Source: Myxococcales bacterium
Lineage (GTDB): Bacteria > Myxococcota > Polyangia > Polyangiales > Polyangiaceae
Assembly: GCA_020430865.1 (NCBI GenBank)
Contig: JAGQIY010000149.1
Span: forward strand, 1-8,778
Reading direction: 5' to 3'
DNA length: 8,778 nucleotides
A program made the position numbers and the translations under genes. The notes beneath the pieces are model-generated. The model was not told the origin of the DNA and made no database searches. It saw only the letters and a program-made list of their open reading frames with translations. Numbering within the stretch: the stretch's first letter is position 1; every line of letters begins with the position of its first letter. Positions 1-7,252 of this stretch are shown piece after piece.

Positions 1-230
1 CCGCGGGCCCGATTGCCGAGGGTCAGAAGCTGGTCGGGGCCCGCCTTCAGGAGACCGCCACGGCCGGGGGCAAGGTGCTGGATGGAACGGGCGTCAGCTT
101 CGACCGCTGGTGCGCGATCGTTGCGACGCTCGACGCCGGCAAGGAGCCCGCGATCGAGGCCCAGGAAGCCGACGCGCTCGTGAAGCGGGGGCTCGTTCAG
201 CGGACCTATCGGCTGGGAGCGCGGTCATGA
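1..230 (+). CDS. C-terminal end of an unrecognised protein (5' truncated by the window)
   Basis: An open frame runs in from the left edge (first full codon at base 3) and stops with TGA at 228-230, giving 75 visible residues. I do not recognise the family. The last third contains a helix followed by KRGLVQRTYRLG, which looks like the recognition helix and wing of a winged-helix fold. The protein it belongs to may therefore end in a DNA-binding or protein-docking winged helix, as the next gene may too. The stop overlaps the next start as ATGA, which places this gene in the same operon. The operon promoter and any N-terminal catalytic domain lie outside the window. That the frame is coding is well supported by codon use and the overlap; its function is unknown. 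Confidence 0.75.
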   Translation, partial: AGPIAEGQKLVGARLQETATAGGKVLDGTGVSFDRWCAIVATLDAGKEPAIEAQEADALVKRGLVQRTYRLGARS

Positions 231-1045
231 ACGCCCCCGTACTTCTCCATGGCAACCTCGCGTCGCATCGACGTGGCCGCATCCTTCAGGAGGCGTTGTC
301 CGCGGTCCCGACCTCGGGCTTGCCCGACGGCGGGGCGGTGGTGCTGGAGTTCGCGGAGACGTTCCAGGCTGCCGAGAGGGACGAGCGCGCCCGGCTCATC
401 GAGTGGACGAAGGCGCCCGGCCATCTGCTCCTGCTGCTCCCGCCGTTCGGCCCGGCGGCCTGTGAGTCACCTGTCACCTGGCGGGCCGAACGTCTCGAAG
501 GCGTGCCTCGCGGTGGCCAGGGGCTCACCGATCTGCTCGCCTCCGAGGTCGGGTACCGGCTGACGGGTCACCTGCAGACCCCGGCGATTCCCGGAGCGAC
601 GTGGAGTGATCTGAGCGTTTGCGTCGGCGTGTACCGCATGCACCCCGCCGCGGGGCTGTTCGCGGTGACGACGCTCCCGCTGTGGTCGCTGGCGGTGCTC
701 GACGCGGTCGCTGAGCTCGAGGAGTGGCTGGGTAGCCTCCTGCGGCTGGCGGGAGAGAGCCGGGCGCCCCAGCCGGTGGAAGCGACCCCGCTCTCGGCCG
801 ATCACTACGGCTTCCTCGTGTACCTCCTGAGCCGCGCTTTTCGCGACCAGGACCAAGCCGTCGACGGGCTGCGTTCCTCTCCAATCTTCCGCATCTCGGA
901 GGAGCGCGGGCGTTCGCTGTTGAAGGACCTGCAAGGTCGAGGTTTGGTCGACGGTGCCGCGCCCACCAGCGCCGCCGAGGAGCTGGTCATGCAGAGCCCC
1001 TACGCCCACTACGTGAGCGCTCTCCGGGAGATGAACCGATCATGA
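227..1045 (+). CDS. unrecognised 272-aa HerA-NurA-associated protein, probable winged-helix C-terminal region
   Basis: I chose ATG 227 because it overlaps the upstream stop as ATGA and has GGGAG at 215-219, seven bases upstream. A GTG at 110 in the same frame would overlap the upstream gene by about 120 bases and is unlikely. No family is recognised. Residues 36-75 (GAVVLEF, then a helix, then HLLLLLPPF) look like alternating strands and helices of a Rossmann-like or nuclease-like fold. Residues about 145-175 are hydrophobic/helical and could pack in a dimer. Residues about 190-255 resemble a winged helix (FLVYLLSRAF, then RSLLKDLQGRGLV). There is no signal peptide or obvious membrane segment, so it is probably cytoplasmic. 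It sits directly before the NurA-like nuclease with an ATGA overlap. An accessory, DNA-recognition or adaptor role for the HerA-NurA machine is inference from position only. Confidence 0.8.
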   Translation: MNAPVLLHGNLASHRRGRILQEALSAVPTSGLPDGGAVVLEFAETFQAAERDERARLIEWTKAPGHLLLLLPPFGPAACESPVTWRAERLEGVPRGGQGLTDLLASEVGYRLTGHLQTPAIPGATWSDLSVCVGVYRMHPAAGLFAVTTLPLWSLAVLDAVAELEEWLGSLLRLAGESRAPQPVEATPLSADHYGFLVYLLSRAFRDQDQAVDGLRSSPIFRISEERGRSLLKDLQGRGLVDGAAPTSAAEELVMQSPYAHYVSALREMNRS

Positions 1046-2190
1046 GCACCAACAACCGAACGCTCGCGCAGACGCTCGCGGTCCAGTCGCAGGTCCACCT
1101 GCCCGGCACCGTGGGGCGACTCCTGAAGCAGATTCGCGACCTCGAGCGCGTGGCTCCGATGTTCGTGAAGGCCGGCCTGGTTCGCGCGGTCGAGAGGCCG
1201 AACCCGATCGACGCCCGCGCTTCGGGGATCGCCACCCATGCGACGACGACGAAGACCATCGGCGGCTTCCTCTACGCTGCGGCCGCGGCTCGATGTGACC
1301 TCCTGGTCGAGCACAACGCGATCTCGACGGCCGGTCAGGACAGCGCGTGCGAGATCGACGACATCAACTACGAGAACCAGTCGAAGCGGCTGACGCTGGC
1401 CGCCATGCGGCAGGCCTACGAGCTCGCCGCTCGCGCCGTCGCCGAAGAGCGCGCCCGCTTGATCTTCCTCGACACGCCGCTCGTGATGGACCGCGGCATG
1501 GTTCCACCCGCGAATCGAGCCGGCGACGAGGGCTACAAGGCGGCCTACACTGCGACCCACGCGGCGGTCGAGACGTTCTGGTCGGAGCACAGGGACCGAC
1601 TCTTCCCCTGGAACCCCGCCGGCCCAGTGATCGTCGGGCTCGCGTCGCGACGGTTCGGCGCCATCGTTCAGTCGGCCCAACAGGACCTCCGGCTCACCGA
1701 GGGGCGCAGCCAGCTCCTGCCGACCGAGAACGTCGACCGGGAGCACCTGGCGGCGCTGGAGGGTATCGGTGACGCCATCGTGGGCGTCGGCGAGCGCAGG
1801 TTCGTGCACGGGATCCTGGGCAGCTTCACGCGGACAGCCGCCTTCCGCATGAACGTGCACGCCCCGCGCATGGAGCCCGGCTCCGTCGTAGACCTGGGCG
1901 TCATCGGACTCCACTTTCGAGCGGGACAGACCACCGAGCCCCGGCTGATGCAGCTGGTGGGCGACGCCCCGGAGTGGACCGGGGCGGCGATCGACGAGGT
2001 CGTCGGTCTGACGATGGCCCTGACCGCAGTAGGAGGCGCCATGTCGGCGCCCCTGCCGGTGCAGCTGGCGGAGCGCGAGCTCAACGCGCTCGGCCCCTTC
2101 CTCGAACACTACAGCCGAAGCGTCGCCGGTGAGCTCAAGCGGCGCGAGCTCGAGAGCATTTGGCTCACGGACTGGGATCTCGCGACCTGA
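1042..2190 (+). CDS. nurA: NurA-family nuclease (divergent)
   Basis: 382 residues, starting at ATG 1042, which overlaps the previous stop as ATGA. NurA proteins are RNase H-fold, metal-dependent nucleases that work with the HerA translocase to resect or degrade DNA. The NurA pattern is visible. An Asp in PIDARASG (D57) is followed by a strand-rich segment (TTTKTIGGFLYAAAA). A second Asp lies in LIFLDTPLVMDRG (D144), at the place of the usual LLDGSL. A later strand VIVGLASRRFGAIV (196-209) is followed by a long C-terminal half with VHAPRMEP (272-279) and a helix with D318. The canonical DGS signature at the first Asp is replaced, so this is a divergent member. The gene is followed after 11 bases by a HerA gene, the classic NurA/HerA pairing, and this strongly supports the call. 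Probably cytoplasmic and acting in complex with HerA. Confidence 0.82.
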   Translation: MSTNNRTLAQTLAVQSQVHLPGTVGRLLKQIRDLERVAPMFVKAGLVRAVERPNPIDARASGIATHATTTKTIGGFLYAAAAARCDLLVEHNAISTAGQDSACEIDDINYENQSKRLTLAAMRQAYELAARAVAEERARLIFLDTPLVMDRGMVPPANRAGDEGYKAAYTATHAAVETFWSEHRDRLFPWNPAGPVIVGLASRRFGAIVQSAQQDLRLTEGRSQLLPTENVDREHLAALEGIGDAIVGVGERRFVHGILGSFTRTAAFRMNVHAPRMEPGSVVDLGVIGLHFRAGQTTEPRLMQLVGDAPEWTGAAIDEVVGLTMALTAVGGAMSAPLPVQLAERELNALGPFLEHYSRSVAGELKRRELESIWLTDWDLAT

Positions 2191-2194
2191 GGAG
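2191..2194 (+). promoter_or_regulatory. ribosome binding site of the HerA gene
   Basis: GGAG immediately follows the NurA-like TGA stop (2188-2190) and lies seven bases before ATG 2202. It decides the HerA start: the in-frame TTG at 2160 would lie inside the nuclease gene and would add residues that are not part of the HAS barrel. This is the only junction in the operon without a coding overlap. Confidence 0.7.
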
Positions 2195-2201
2195 ACGACG
2201 C

Positions 2202-3887
2202 ATGACCGCACACACGCTTGGACGACTTGTAGGAAACACTGGCGACCCCACGAGCCTCTCGATGGTGCTCAACTCCTCGTTCGCGGGCCGGCGCGGCGAG
2301 TTCGTGAGGGTCCGGCACCGCGAGCAGCAGGACGGCCCCGCGACGGACGTGCTGGCGCGCATCGTCAGCATCAGCCGGAGCAACGTCCTCTACAACTCCG
2401 GCCTCGGCCAAGCGGTGACGGAGCTCGAGCTGCTCCCCGGCGCACACGTCACCGGCGAGCAGGTCATGGGCAAGCTCGAGGCGATCGGCTTCCGCGATCC
2501 CGACACCGGCCAGATCAAGATGCCGCGCCGGGCACTCGATCCCGGCGCGCCGGTGGAGCCGGTCGACTTCCAGTTCCTGAGCGCCTTCTACGAGTTCCAG
2601 GAGCACTCGAGCCTGCACATCGGCAACCTCGTGGGCTACGAGCGCGGGACCACGGCGGTGCCCGTGTACCTGGAGGTGAACCGGCTCGTGACCGAGCATC
2701 TCGCCGTGCTCGCGATGACGGGCTCCGGCAAGTCGTACACCGTGGGCCGGATCATCGAGCGCCTCGTGGCCATCAACAACGGCACCGTCGTGGTCTTCGA
2801 TCCACACGGTGAGTACGGACGCGCGCTTCAGGGCGGCGACCTGCGCTTCAACGAGCGCCCCGATGAGCTCGACGATCAGCGAGACCGCGCCGCACTGCCG
2901 GCCATCCGCGAGTGCTTCACCCGGCTCCGCGATGCCGGCGCCGGCATCTCGATCTACAGCCCGCAGAACGCCTCCTTCCGCCAGAAGTACGCGGGAGCGA
3001 ACCAGGAGCTCGCGCTGCAGTTCGACCACTTCGAGATGGACGATCTCAGCGAGATCCTGCCCGGCCTGACCGAGCCGCAGCAGCGCGTGCTCGACGTCGC
3101 CATTCGCTACTGGATTGCGAACGAGCGGACCACGCCGCGGGACATCAACCGCCTGCGGCACTACCTCGGCGACGGGATCGATGACGTCCGCCAATGGGAC
3201 GAGCTGAGCCAGGCGGAGGCGACGGCGCTCAACGGGCGTAGTGCAGCGGTCGCCTCGATGAAGCTCTCGCGGGTGCTGCAGGAGGCCCAGAGCTTCTACC
3301 ACTCGGGTTTGCCTGGGGCGACGGACATCTACGAGATGATCGGCCGTCCGACCGACCGGCGGGGCCGGCTGGTCATCGTCGACCTGCAGGGCCTGAGCGA
3401 CACGGCCAAGCAGGTCATCACCGCGCTCATCTCCAGCGAGATCCTGCGCGCGGCTTCGAGCAAGACCGACCGAATCCGGCCGTGCTTCATCGTCTACGAA
3501 GAGGCACACAACTTCGCTCCGGCGAACCAGCCCGCGGTCAGCCACCGCATCATCAAGAAGATCGCGGGTGAGGGCCGAAAGTTCGGCGTGGGCTTCGCGG
3601 TGGTGAGCCAGCGTCCGTCGAAGCTGGACCCGGACGTGACCTCGCAGTGCAACACGCTGATCGCGATGCGCCTCCGCAACCCGGACGACCAGCGCTTCAT
3701 CGCGAAGACGTCGGACATGGTCAGCGCCGCCGACCTCGATCAGCTGCCGGGACTTTCTACGGGCGAGGCTCTCATCTGCGGCCGCTCGATCCCTGCGCCG
3801 CTGCTGGTTCGCGTCGGCACGAAGGCGCTCGTCCATGGCGGCGAGTCGCCGGAGGTCCTCAACGTCTGGGGGAGGTTTGGTGGCTAG
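2202..3887 (+). CDS. herA: HerA-type DNA translocase/helicase ATPase
   Basis: 561 residues, start ATG 2202, with GGAG seven bases upstream. HerA is a hexameric FtsK/VirB4-class ATPase that pumps DNA and partners NurA; bacterial versions also work in antiphage systems. The N-terminus (about 5-100) has the HAS-barrel pattern: LGRLVGNTGDPTSLSMV, GEFVRVRH, VLARIVSISRSN. The ATPase core begins near 155, with Walker A MTGSGKSYT (172-180), the HerA signature VVVFDPHGEYG (196-206), and VIVDLQGLSD (391-400). Walker B with the catalytic acidic pair is CFIVYEEAHNFAP (428-440). A conserved late block SQRPSKLDPDV (469-479) is followed by CNTLIAMRLRNPDD (483-496). All key residues are intact and the length is normal, so the enzyme should be active. 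Its stop lies 8 bases inside the next gene. In context it is the motor of the operon's DNA-processing module. Confidence 0.95.
   Translation: MTAHTLGRLVGNTGDPTSLSMVLNSSFAGRRGEFVRVRHREQQDGPATDVLARIVSISRSNVLYNSGLGQAVTELELLPGAHVTGEQVMGKLEAIGFRDPDTGQIKMPRRALDPGAPVEPVDFQFLSAFYEFQEHSSLHIGNLVGYERGTTAVPVYLEVNRLVTEHLAVLAMTGSGKSYTVGRIIERLVAINNGTVVVFDPHGEYGRALQGGDLRFNERPDELDDQRDRAALPAIRECFTRLRDAGAGISIYSPQNASFRQKYAGANQELALQFDHFEMDDLSEILPGLTEPQQRVLDVAIRYWIANERTTPRDINRLRHYLGDGIDDVRQWDELSQAEATALNGRSAAVASMKLSRVLQEAQSFYHSGLPGATDIYEMIGRPTDRRGRLVIVDLQGLSDTAKQVITALISSEILRAASSKTDRIRPCFIVYEEAHNFAPANQPAVSHRIIKKIAGEGRKFGVGFAVVSQRPSKLDPDVTSQCNTLIAMRLRNPDDQRFIAKTSDMVSAADLDQLPGLSTGEALICGRSIPAPLLVRVGTKALVHGGESPEVLNVWGRFGG
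3868..3875 (+). promoter_or_regulatory. strong ribosome binding site for a GTG start inside the HerA gene
   Basis: GGGGGAGG lies inside the last codons of the HerA gene, four bases before GTG 3880. It fixes the start of the next gene at this GTG, giving an 8-base overlap. The in-frame ATG at 3835 would give a 53-base overlap and a low-complexity, Arg/Ser-rich leader read through the HerA frame. Confidence 0.65.
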
Positions 3888-4458
3888 CGCACTCGACATC
3901 CACGGACGGCTCACGCTCGAAGCGGCGACCGCTCACCTTCCCATGTGGACTACGTGGGGGGTGCAAGACGCCGGTCATCTGATCCACAGCCTCGGCTGCA
4001 CGTTCTTGACCGCCGTCGGTCGTGACCTCGGATTCGCATCGGTCTCCGAGGTGCCGGCGCCACGCCAGGGCGAGCTGGCGCGCGTCGAGGAGGACGTCCG
4101 CTCGGATTCCGTGTGGTTCGACCGCGAGACGCGGCGGGTCGCGCTTGTGGCGGAGTTCGAGCGCTACGCCGGGAAGCAGAAGGATCTGAGCCCGAAGGTC
4201 GAGACTCTGCTCCTCGCGCAGCAGCGGTGGGGCTGCCCGGACGCCGTCCTGCTCTTGGCCTACTGGAGCGTCGGGCTGGTCACGCTGCCCGACCACGACA
4301 GCTTGCGAAGCATCGCGCGTGGGGGCTTCCAGGCCCTCGGCGGCGTGCGGGTGCCTGGCAACCCCAGGGCGAGGGTCGTGTTCTTCCAGTTCGTCGTGCG
4401 ACCGGGACAGGACGGGCTTCTGCGGCTCGAGAGCATCATCCAGCGAGGCGAAGCATGA
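3880..4458 (+). CDS. unrecognised 192-aa protein, possible PD-(D/E)XK-like fold
   Basis: Start GTG 3880 is chosen for its strong GGGGGAGG and 8-base overlap with the HerA gene. The product is 192 residues with no signal peptide or membrane segment. I cannot name the family. The order of predicted elements is: helix with VQDAGHLIHSLGCTFLTAVG (28-47), strand with D76 (SDSVWFD), strand ending in an acidic motif (RRVALVAEFERY, 85-96), a helix with a basic residue (K106 in SPKVETLLLAQ), then a strand AVLLLAYWS (122-130). This alpha-beta-beta-alpha-beta order with Asp, Glu-x-Glu and a helix-borne Lys could be a PD-(D/E)XK nuclease with a migrated lysine. That is inference and the motif is weak. An alternative is a non-catalytic adaptor between HerA and the kinase. 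It overlaps the kinase start as ATGA, so tight co-expression is expected. Confidence 0.8.
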   Translation: MASALDIHGRLTLEAATAHLPMWTTWGVQDAGHLIHSLGCTFLTAVGRDLGFASVSEVPAPRQGELARVEEDVRSDSVWFDRETRRVALVAEFERYAGKQKDLSPKVETLLLAQQRWGCPDAVLLLAYWSVGLVTLPDHDSLRSIARGGFQALGGVRVPGNPRARVVFFQFVVRPGQDGLLRLESIIQRGEA

Positions 4459-5915
4459 GCACGAAGTTCTTCGTTCCACGAGCCGACCGACGCCTGGGCG
4501 ACCGATATGAGCTGGTCGAATGCCTGGGGGACGGCTCCTACGGGTGGGTGTGGCGTGCCCAGCGCCTCGACGACGGCGCCATCGTGGCGGTGAAGATCCC
4601 GAAGGCGCAGAGCAAGCGGAACGAAGAGCTGGCGGAGGGTTCTCCGCTCGTGGGGCAGTCCTCGCATCCGTGTGTCGTCGACGTCTACTGGATGGGCCGC
4701 GTGCCGCCGGAACGCGAGTGGTACGCGATCGAGATGGAGTACTTCCCCTCCGTCACCCTCGCGCAGCTGCTCGACAAGGGCGAGGAGGGGTTCGTCGCGA
4801 GCTACGACAAGCTGCTCGGCGTGTTCGAGCAGGTCCTCGAGGGCTGTGCCCATCTCCATCGGGTCGGCATGTCCCACGGGGACATCAAGCCGCAGAACAT
4901 CCTCGTCTCGGCAGAGCGGGTGAAGCTGACCGACTTCGGTTCCAGCGTCTTGCCCGAGGATATGTATGCGCGCACGCGCGAAAACGGCGGGACGATCCTG
5001 TACTCGGCACCCGAGATCGTCGGTGCGACCCTCTCGACCCGGGACGCCACGTCGCGCTTCCTCAGCGACATCTACAGCCTCGGCGTCCTGCTCTACCACC
5101 TCGTCACGGCACGCCTCCCCCACGACACGCTGAGCCAGGTGGCGCGACACGTGCCGTTCCCCCGCGCTCGTGAGGTCAACTCCTCGGTCTCTCCGGCTCT
5201 CGACGAGTTCATCGCCCGGTGTTTGCAGCTCGAGCCCACGGACCGCTGGCCGACCGTCGACGAGATGCTCGACGCGTTCCGGCCGGTGCGGCGCGCGCAG
5301 CTGCAGTTCACCCCCACGCGAACGCTCGCGGCCGTGAGCGCGCCGCAGGAGGACTGGTCTACCCAGGCCGTCCGCCTTGTCGAGCGGGGTGACTACCGCG
5401 ACGCCGAGCTCGTTGCGCGGGCCGAATTCGAGTCCTCGCGAGACCACCATGCCTTCCTGTTGATGGTCCAGGCCTCGTACCGGGAGGGCCGGTACTTCGA
5501 CTGCATCCGCGACCTCGAGGCCCGAGCCGACGTGGTGGACGCGCCCACGGGTGCCGGCGCCGAGCTTCGGCGCCTCGCGTTGTCCGCCTACCTCGAGGTG
5601 CGCCAGGTCGACCAGGCCCGCGCGTTCGTCGCGAAGTGCCTCGCGGACACGCCCGACGCCCCGGACCTCCTCTTGAAGCACGCCTCGATCCTCGCCCTCG
5701 ACGCGCGCTACGAGGCGGCCGCGGAGCAGCTGATGGCTCTTCACCGCAGGCTGCCGAACAAGCCCGCGATCCTCCGCCGGCTGGTCGCCGTGTTCGAGCA
5801 GATGCGCGACACCGGCAAGGCGGCTGCGTTCCTCCGGGCCTACCAGAAGGTGGCGCCCGAGGATCCGTGGGCCGTGACCAAGGCCGAGCAGTTCCGCGCG
5901 CTGGGGCTCACATGA
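4455..5915 (+). CDS. Hanks-type Ser/Thr protein kinase with C-terminal TPR repeats
   Basis: 486 residues, start ATG 4455, overlapping the upstream stop as ATGA, with a weak GAGG six bases before it. The kinase domain spans about 15-280: glycine loop LGDGSYGWVW (24-33), ATP-anchoring K47 (AVK), catalytic loop HGDIKPQN (141-148, D143 and N148), DFG (160-162), APE (185-187), SDIYSLG (204-210) and the late Arg in DRW (R264). All catalytic residues are present. HRD is replaced by HGD, making it a non-RD kinase that may not need activation-loop phosphorylation. Residues about 300-470 form roughly five TPR-like helical pairs (for example ERGDYRDAELVARAEF and LDARYEAAAEQLMALHRRLP). These normally bind protein partners. 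There is no membrane segment or PASTA domain, so it is cytoplasmic. Placement between the HerA-NurA genes and the CBASS core suggests it phosphorylates an operon component or acts as a sensor or relay (inference). Confidence 0.93.
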   Translation: MSTKFFVPRADRRLGDRYELVECLGDGSYGWVWRAQRLDDGAIVAVKIPKAQSKRNEELAEGSPLVGQSSHPCVVDVYWMGRVPPEREWYAIEMEYFPSVTLAQLLDKGEEGFVASYDKLLGVFEQVLEGCAHLHRVGMSHGDIKPQNILVSAERVKLTDFGSSVLPEDMYARTRENGGTILYSAPEIVGATLSTRDATSRFLSDIYSLGVLLYHLVTARLPHDTLSQVARHVPFPRAREVNSSVSPALDEFIARCLQLEPTDRWPTVDEMLDAFRPVRRAQLQFTPTRTLAAVSAPQEDWSTQAVRLVERGDYRDAELVARAEFESSRDHHAFLLMVQASYREGRYFDCIRDLEARADVVDAPTGAGAELRRLALSAYLEVRQVDQARAFVAKCLADTPDAPDLLLKHASILALDARYEAAAEQLMALHRRLPNKPAILRRLVAVFEQMRDTGKAAAFLRAYQKVAPEDPWAVTKAEQFRALGLT

Positions 5916-7252
5916 CGACACCAACCGCACCCAACGGCTACGACCCCATCACGCTGGTGCATTGGCTCTGGTGGAAGCTCCGGTGCCACGAGGGCTCGGC
6001 GGAGGACTTCCAGAAGCTCTTCGAGAACGTCATCAAGCGCGCACACCCCGAGTTCATGCAGATCCGGCCTTACGGAAACATCGGGGACCGGAAGTGCGAT
6101 GGCCTCTTCTTCGAGGACGGCGTCGTGTTCCAGGTCTACTCGCCGGACGAGCTCAAGCAGGCGGAGGTCCAAGCGAAGATCGAGGAGGACCTTGCGGGCG
6201 CCGTCGACCATTGGCGCGATAGGGGCCTGAAGCGCTGGGTCTTCGTCTACAACTGTCGACGAGGCCTCCCGCCGGACATCCCGGCCACCTTGAAGGCACA
6301 GCACGGCAAGTACCCTGGCGTCGAGCTTGACCACCTGAGCAGCGACGCGCTGTGGGAGAAGGCTCGCGGGCTCACGCTGCAGCAGCGCTGCGAGATTCTC
6401 GGTGCGCCGTTCGGGTACGAGCATCTCTTCCTCCTCCCCGACGGCACGGCGGGTGACGCCGTCGACAAGATCCGAAGGGGGCACTTCGTCGTGGTTCACG
6501 ACGTGATGTCGCCGATCAACCTGCAGGCAGCGGTCACCGCCCTGGCCCCGGACGTCCCGCTGGGACCCGCGCTTCATGTGCGCCCGGGACGGGCCGGATG
6601 GATGGGCGAACACCCGGAGGAGTGGAAGGCCGCCGCTACGCAGCAGCGCCTGATCGTCCAGGAGGCGATTGAGAAGAGCCGCGACCTGCTCCCGCGGTTC
6701 GCCGTCTTCAGCCTGGCCCCGATCCCCCTCGCGGCGCACCTCGGGTTCCTCTTCAGCGACCGGGTCGAGGTGCGCGCCTTCCAGTACGACCGAGATCGGT
6801 CCGAGTGGAGTTGGCCGTCCGATGCTGACGAGCACGAGGACGTCCAGATCGATACCAGCGGCGTTCCCGACGACGTAGTCACGCAGCCCTGCGAGGTCGG
6901 GCTGCGGCTCTCGATCAGCGCGCGCGTCTCGGAGAGCGACGCAAGAGCTGGCGCCCCCGATGCCACCCACCACATCGAGATCCACGTGCCGAGCCCGAAC
7001 AAGATGTGGCTCAGCTCGACGGCGCGGCTCCGAGCGGCCGCCAAGCAAGTCCGGGACACGCTCGCCGCGATCCGCGACCGGTTCCCCGAGTGCACGAGGG
7101 TTCACGTGTTCGCCGCCGTGCCCACCCCGATAGCGATCGCACTCGGCCAAGCCGTGAATCCGCGAATGGACCCCTCGGTCGCTCTCTACGAGTACGCGCG
7201 CCAGCGGTCTCCGCGCTATCGCTTCGCGCTCGCGCTGGAGGAGGGGGCATGA
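5912..7252 (+). CDS. CBASS effector: restriction-endonuclease-like domain fused to SAVED domain
   Basis: 446 residues, start ATG 5912, overlapping the kinase stop as ATGA; the ribosome site is weak (GGGG at 5903-5906). The N-terminal domain (about 12-175) resembles a PD-(D/E)XK/restriction-endonuclease fold: helix FQKLFENVIKRAH, then YGNIGDRKCDGLFF (D63) and VVFQVYSPDE (Q74, Y76). The usual (E/Q)xK lysine position is Tyr. The C-terminal half is a SAVED domain, the CARF-derived sensor of cyclic oligonucleotides. One repeat carries FAVFSLAPIPLAAHLGFLF and the tail EVRAFQYDRDRSEWSW (263-301). The second carries VHVFAAVPTPIAIALGQAVNP and VALYEY (397-428). By analogy with Cap4-type effectors, binding the second messenger would activate nucleic-acid cleavage. 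The adjacent CD-NTase gene supports this. Compared with Cap4 (DUF4297-SAVED) the nuclease part looks like a different subfamily, so I give no gene symbol. Confidence 0.9.
   Translation: MTTPTAPNGYDPITLVHWLWWKLRCHEGSAEDFQKLFENVIKRAHPEFMQIRPYGNIGDRKCDGLFFEDGVVFQVYSPDELKQAEVQAKIEEDLAGAVDHWRDRGLKRWVFVYNCRRGLPPDIPATLKAQHGKYPGVELDHLSSDALWEKARGLTLQQRCEILGAPFGYEHLFLLPDGTAGDAVDKIRRGHFVVVHDVMSPINLQAAVTALAPDVPLGPALHVRPGRAGWMGEHPEEWKAAATQQRLIVQEAIEKSRDLLPRFAVFSLAPIPLAAHLGFLFSDRVEVRAFQYDRDRSEWSWPSDADEHEDVQIDTSGVPDDVVTQPCEVGLRLSISARVSESDARAGAPDATHHIEIHVPSPNKMWLSSTARLRAAAKQVRDTLAAIRDRFPECTRVHVFAAVPTPIAIALGQAVNPRMDPSVALYEYARQRSPRYRFALALEEGA
7237..7247 (+). promoter_or_regulatory. purine-rich ribosome binding site of the CD-NTase gene
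   Basis: An 11-base run GGAGGAGGGGG ends one base before the ATG at 7249, inside the last codons of the SAVED effector gene. The best core (GGAGG, 7237-7241) is seven bases from the start. It is stronger than the sites before the kinase and effector genes, so the synthase may be translated at least as well as its effector. Confidence 0.6.

Noticed and set aside
110..226. Longer start (GTG 110) for the 272-residue protein
   Set aside because: It would overlap the upstream gene by about 120 bases with an Arg-rich leader. ATG 227 has an ATGA overlap and a well-placed GGGAG.
2109..3914. Very long reverse-strand open frame opposite the HerA gene
   Set aside because: It is the shadow of a GC-rich coding strand: low-complexity, Arg/Asp/Val-rich with no domain signal. 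The forward strand has a clear, intact HerA.
4455..5915. Kinase as a catalytically dead pseudokinase because HRD is HGD
   Set aside because: The catalytic Asp (D143), Asn (N148), Lys (K47), DFG and APE are all intact. The HGD change alone only makes it a non-RD kinase.
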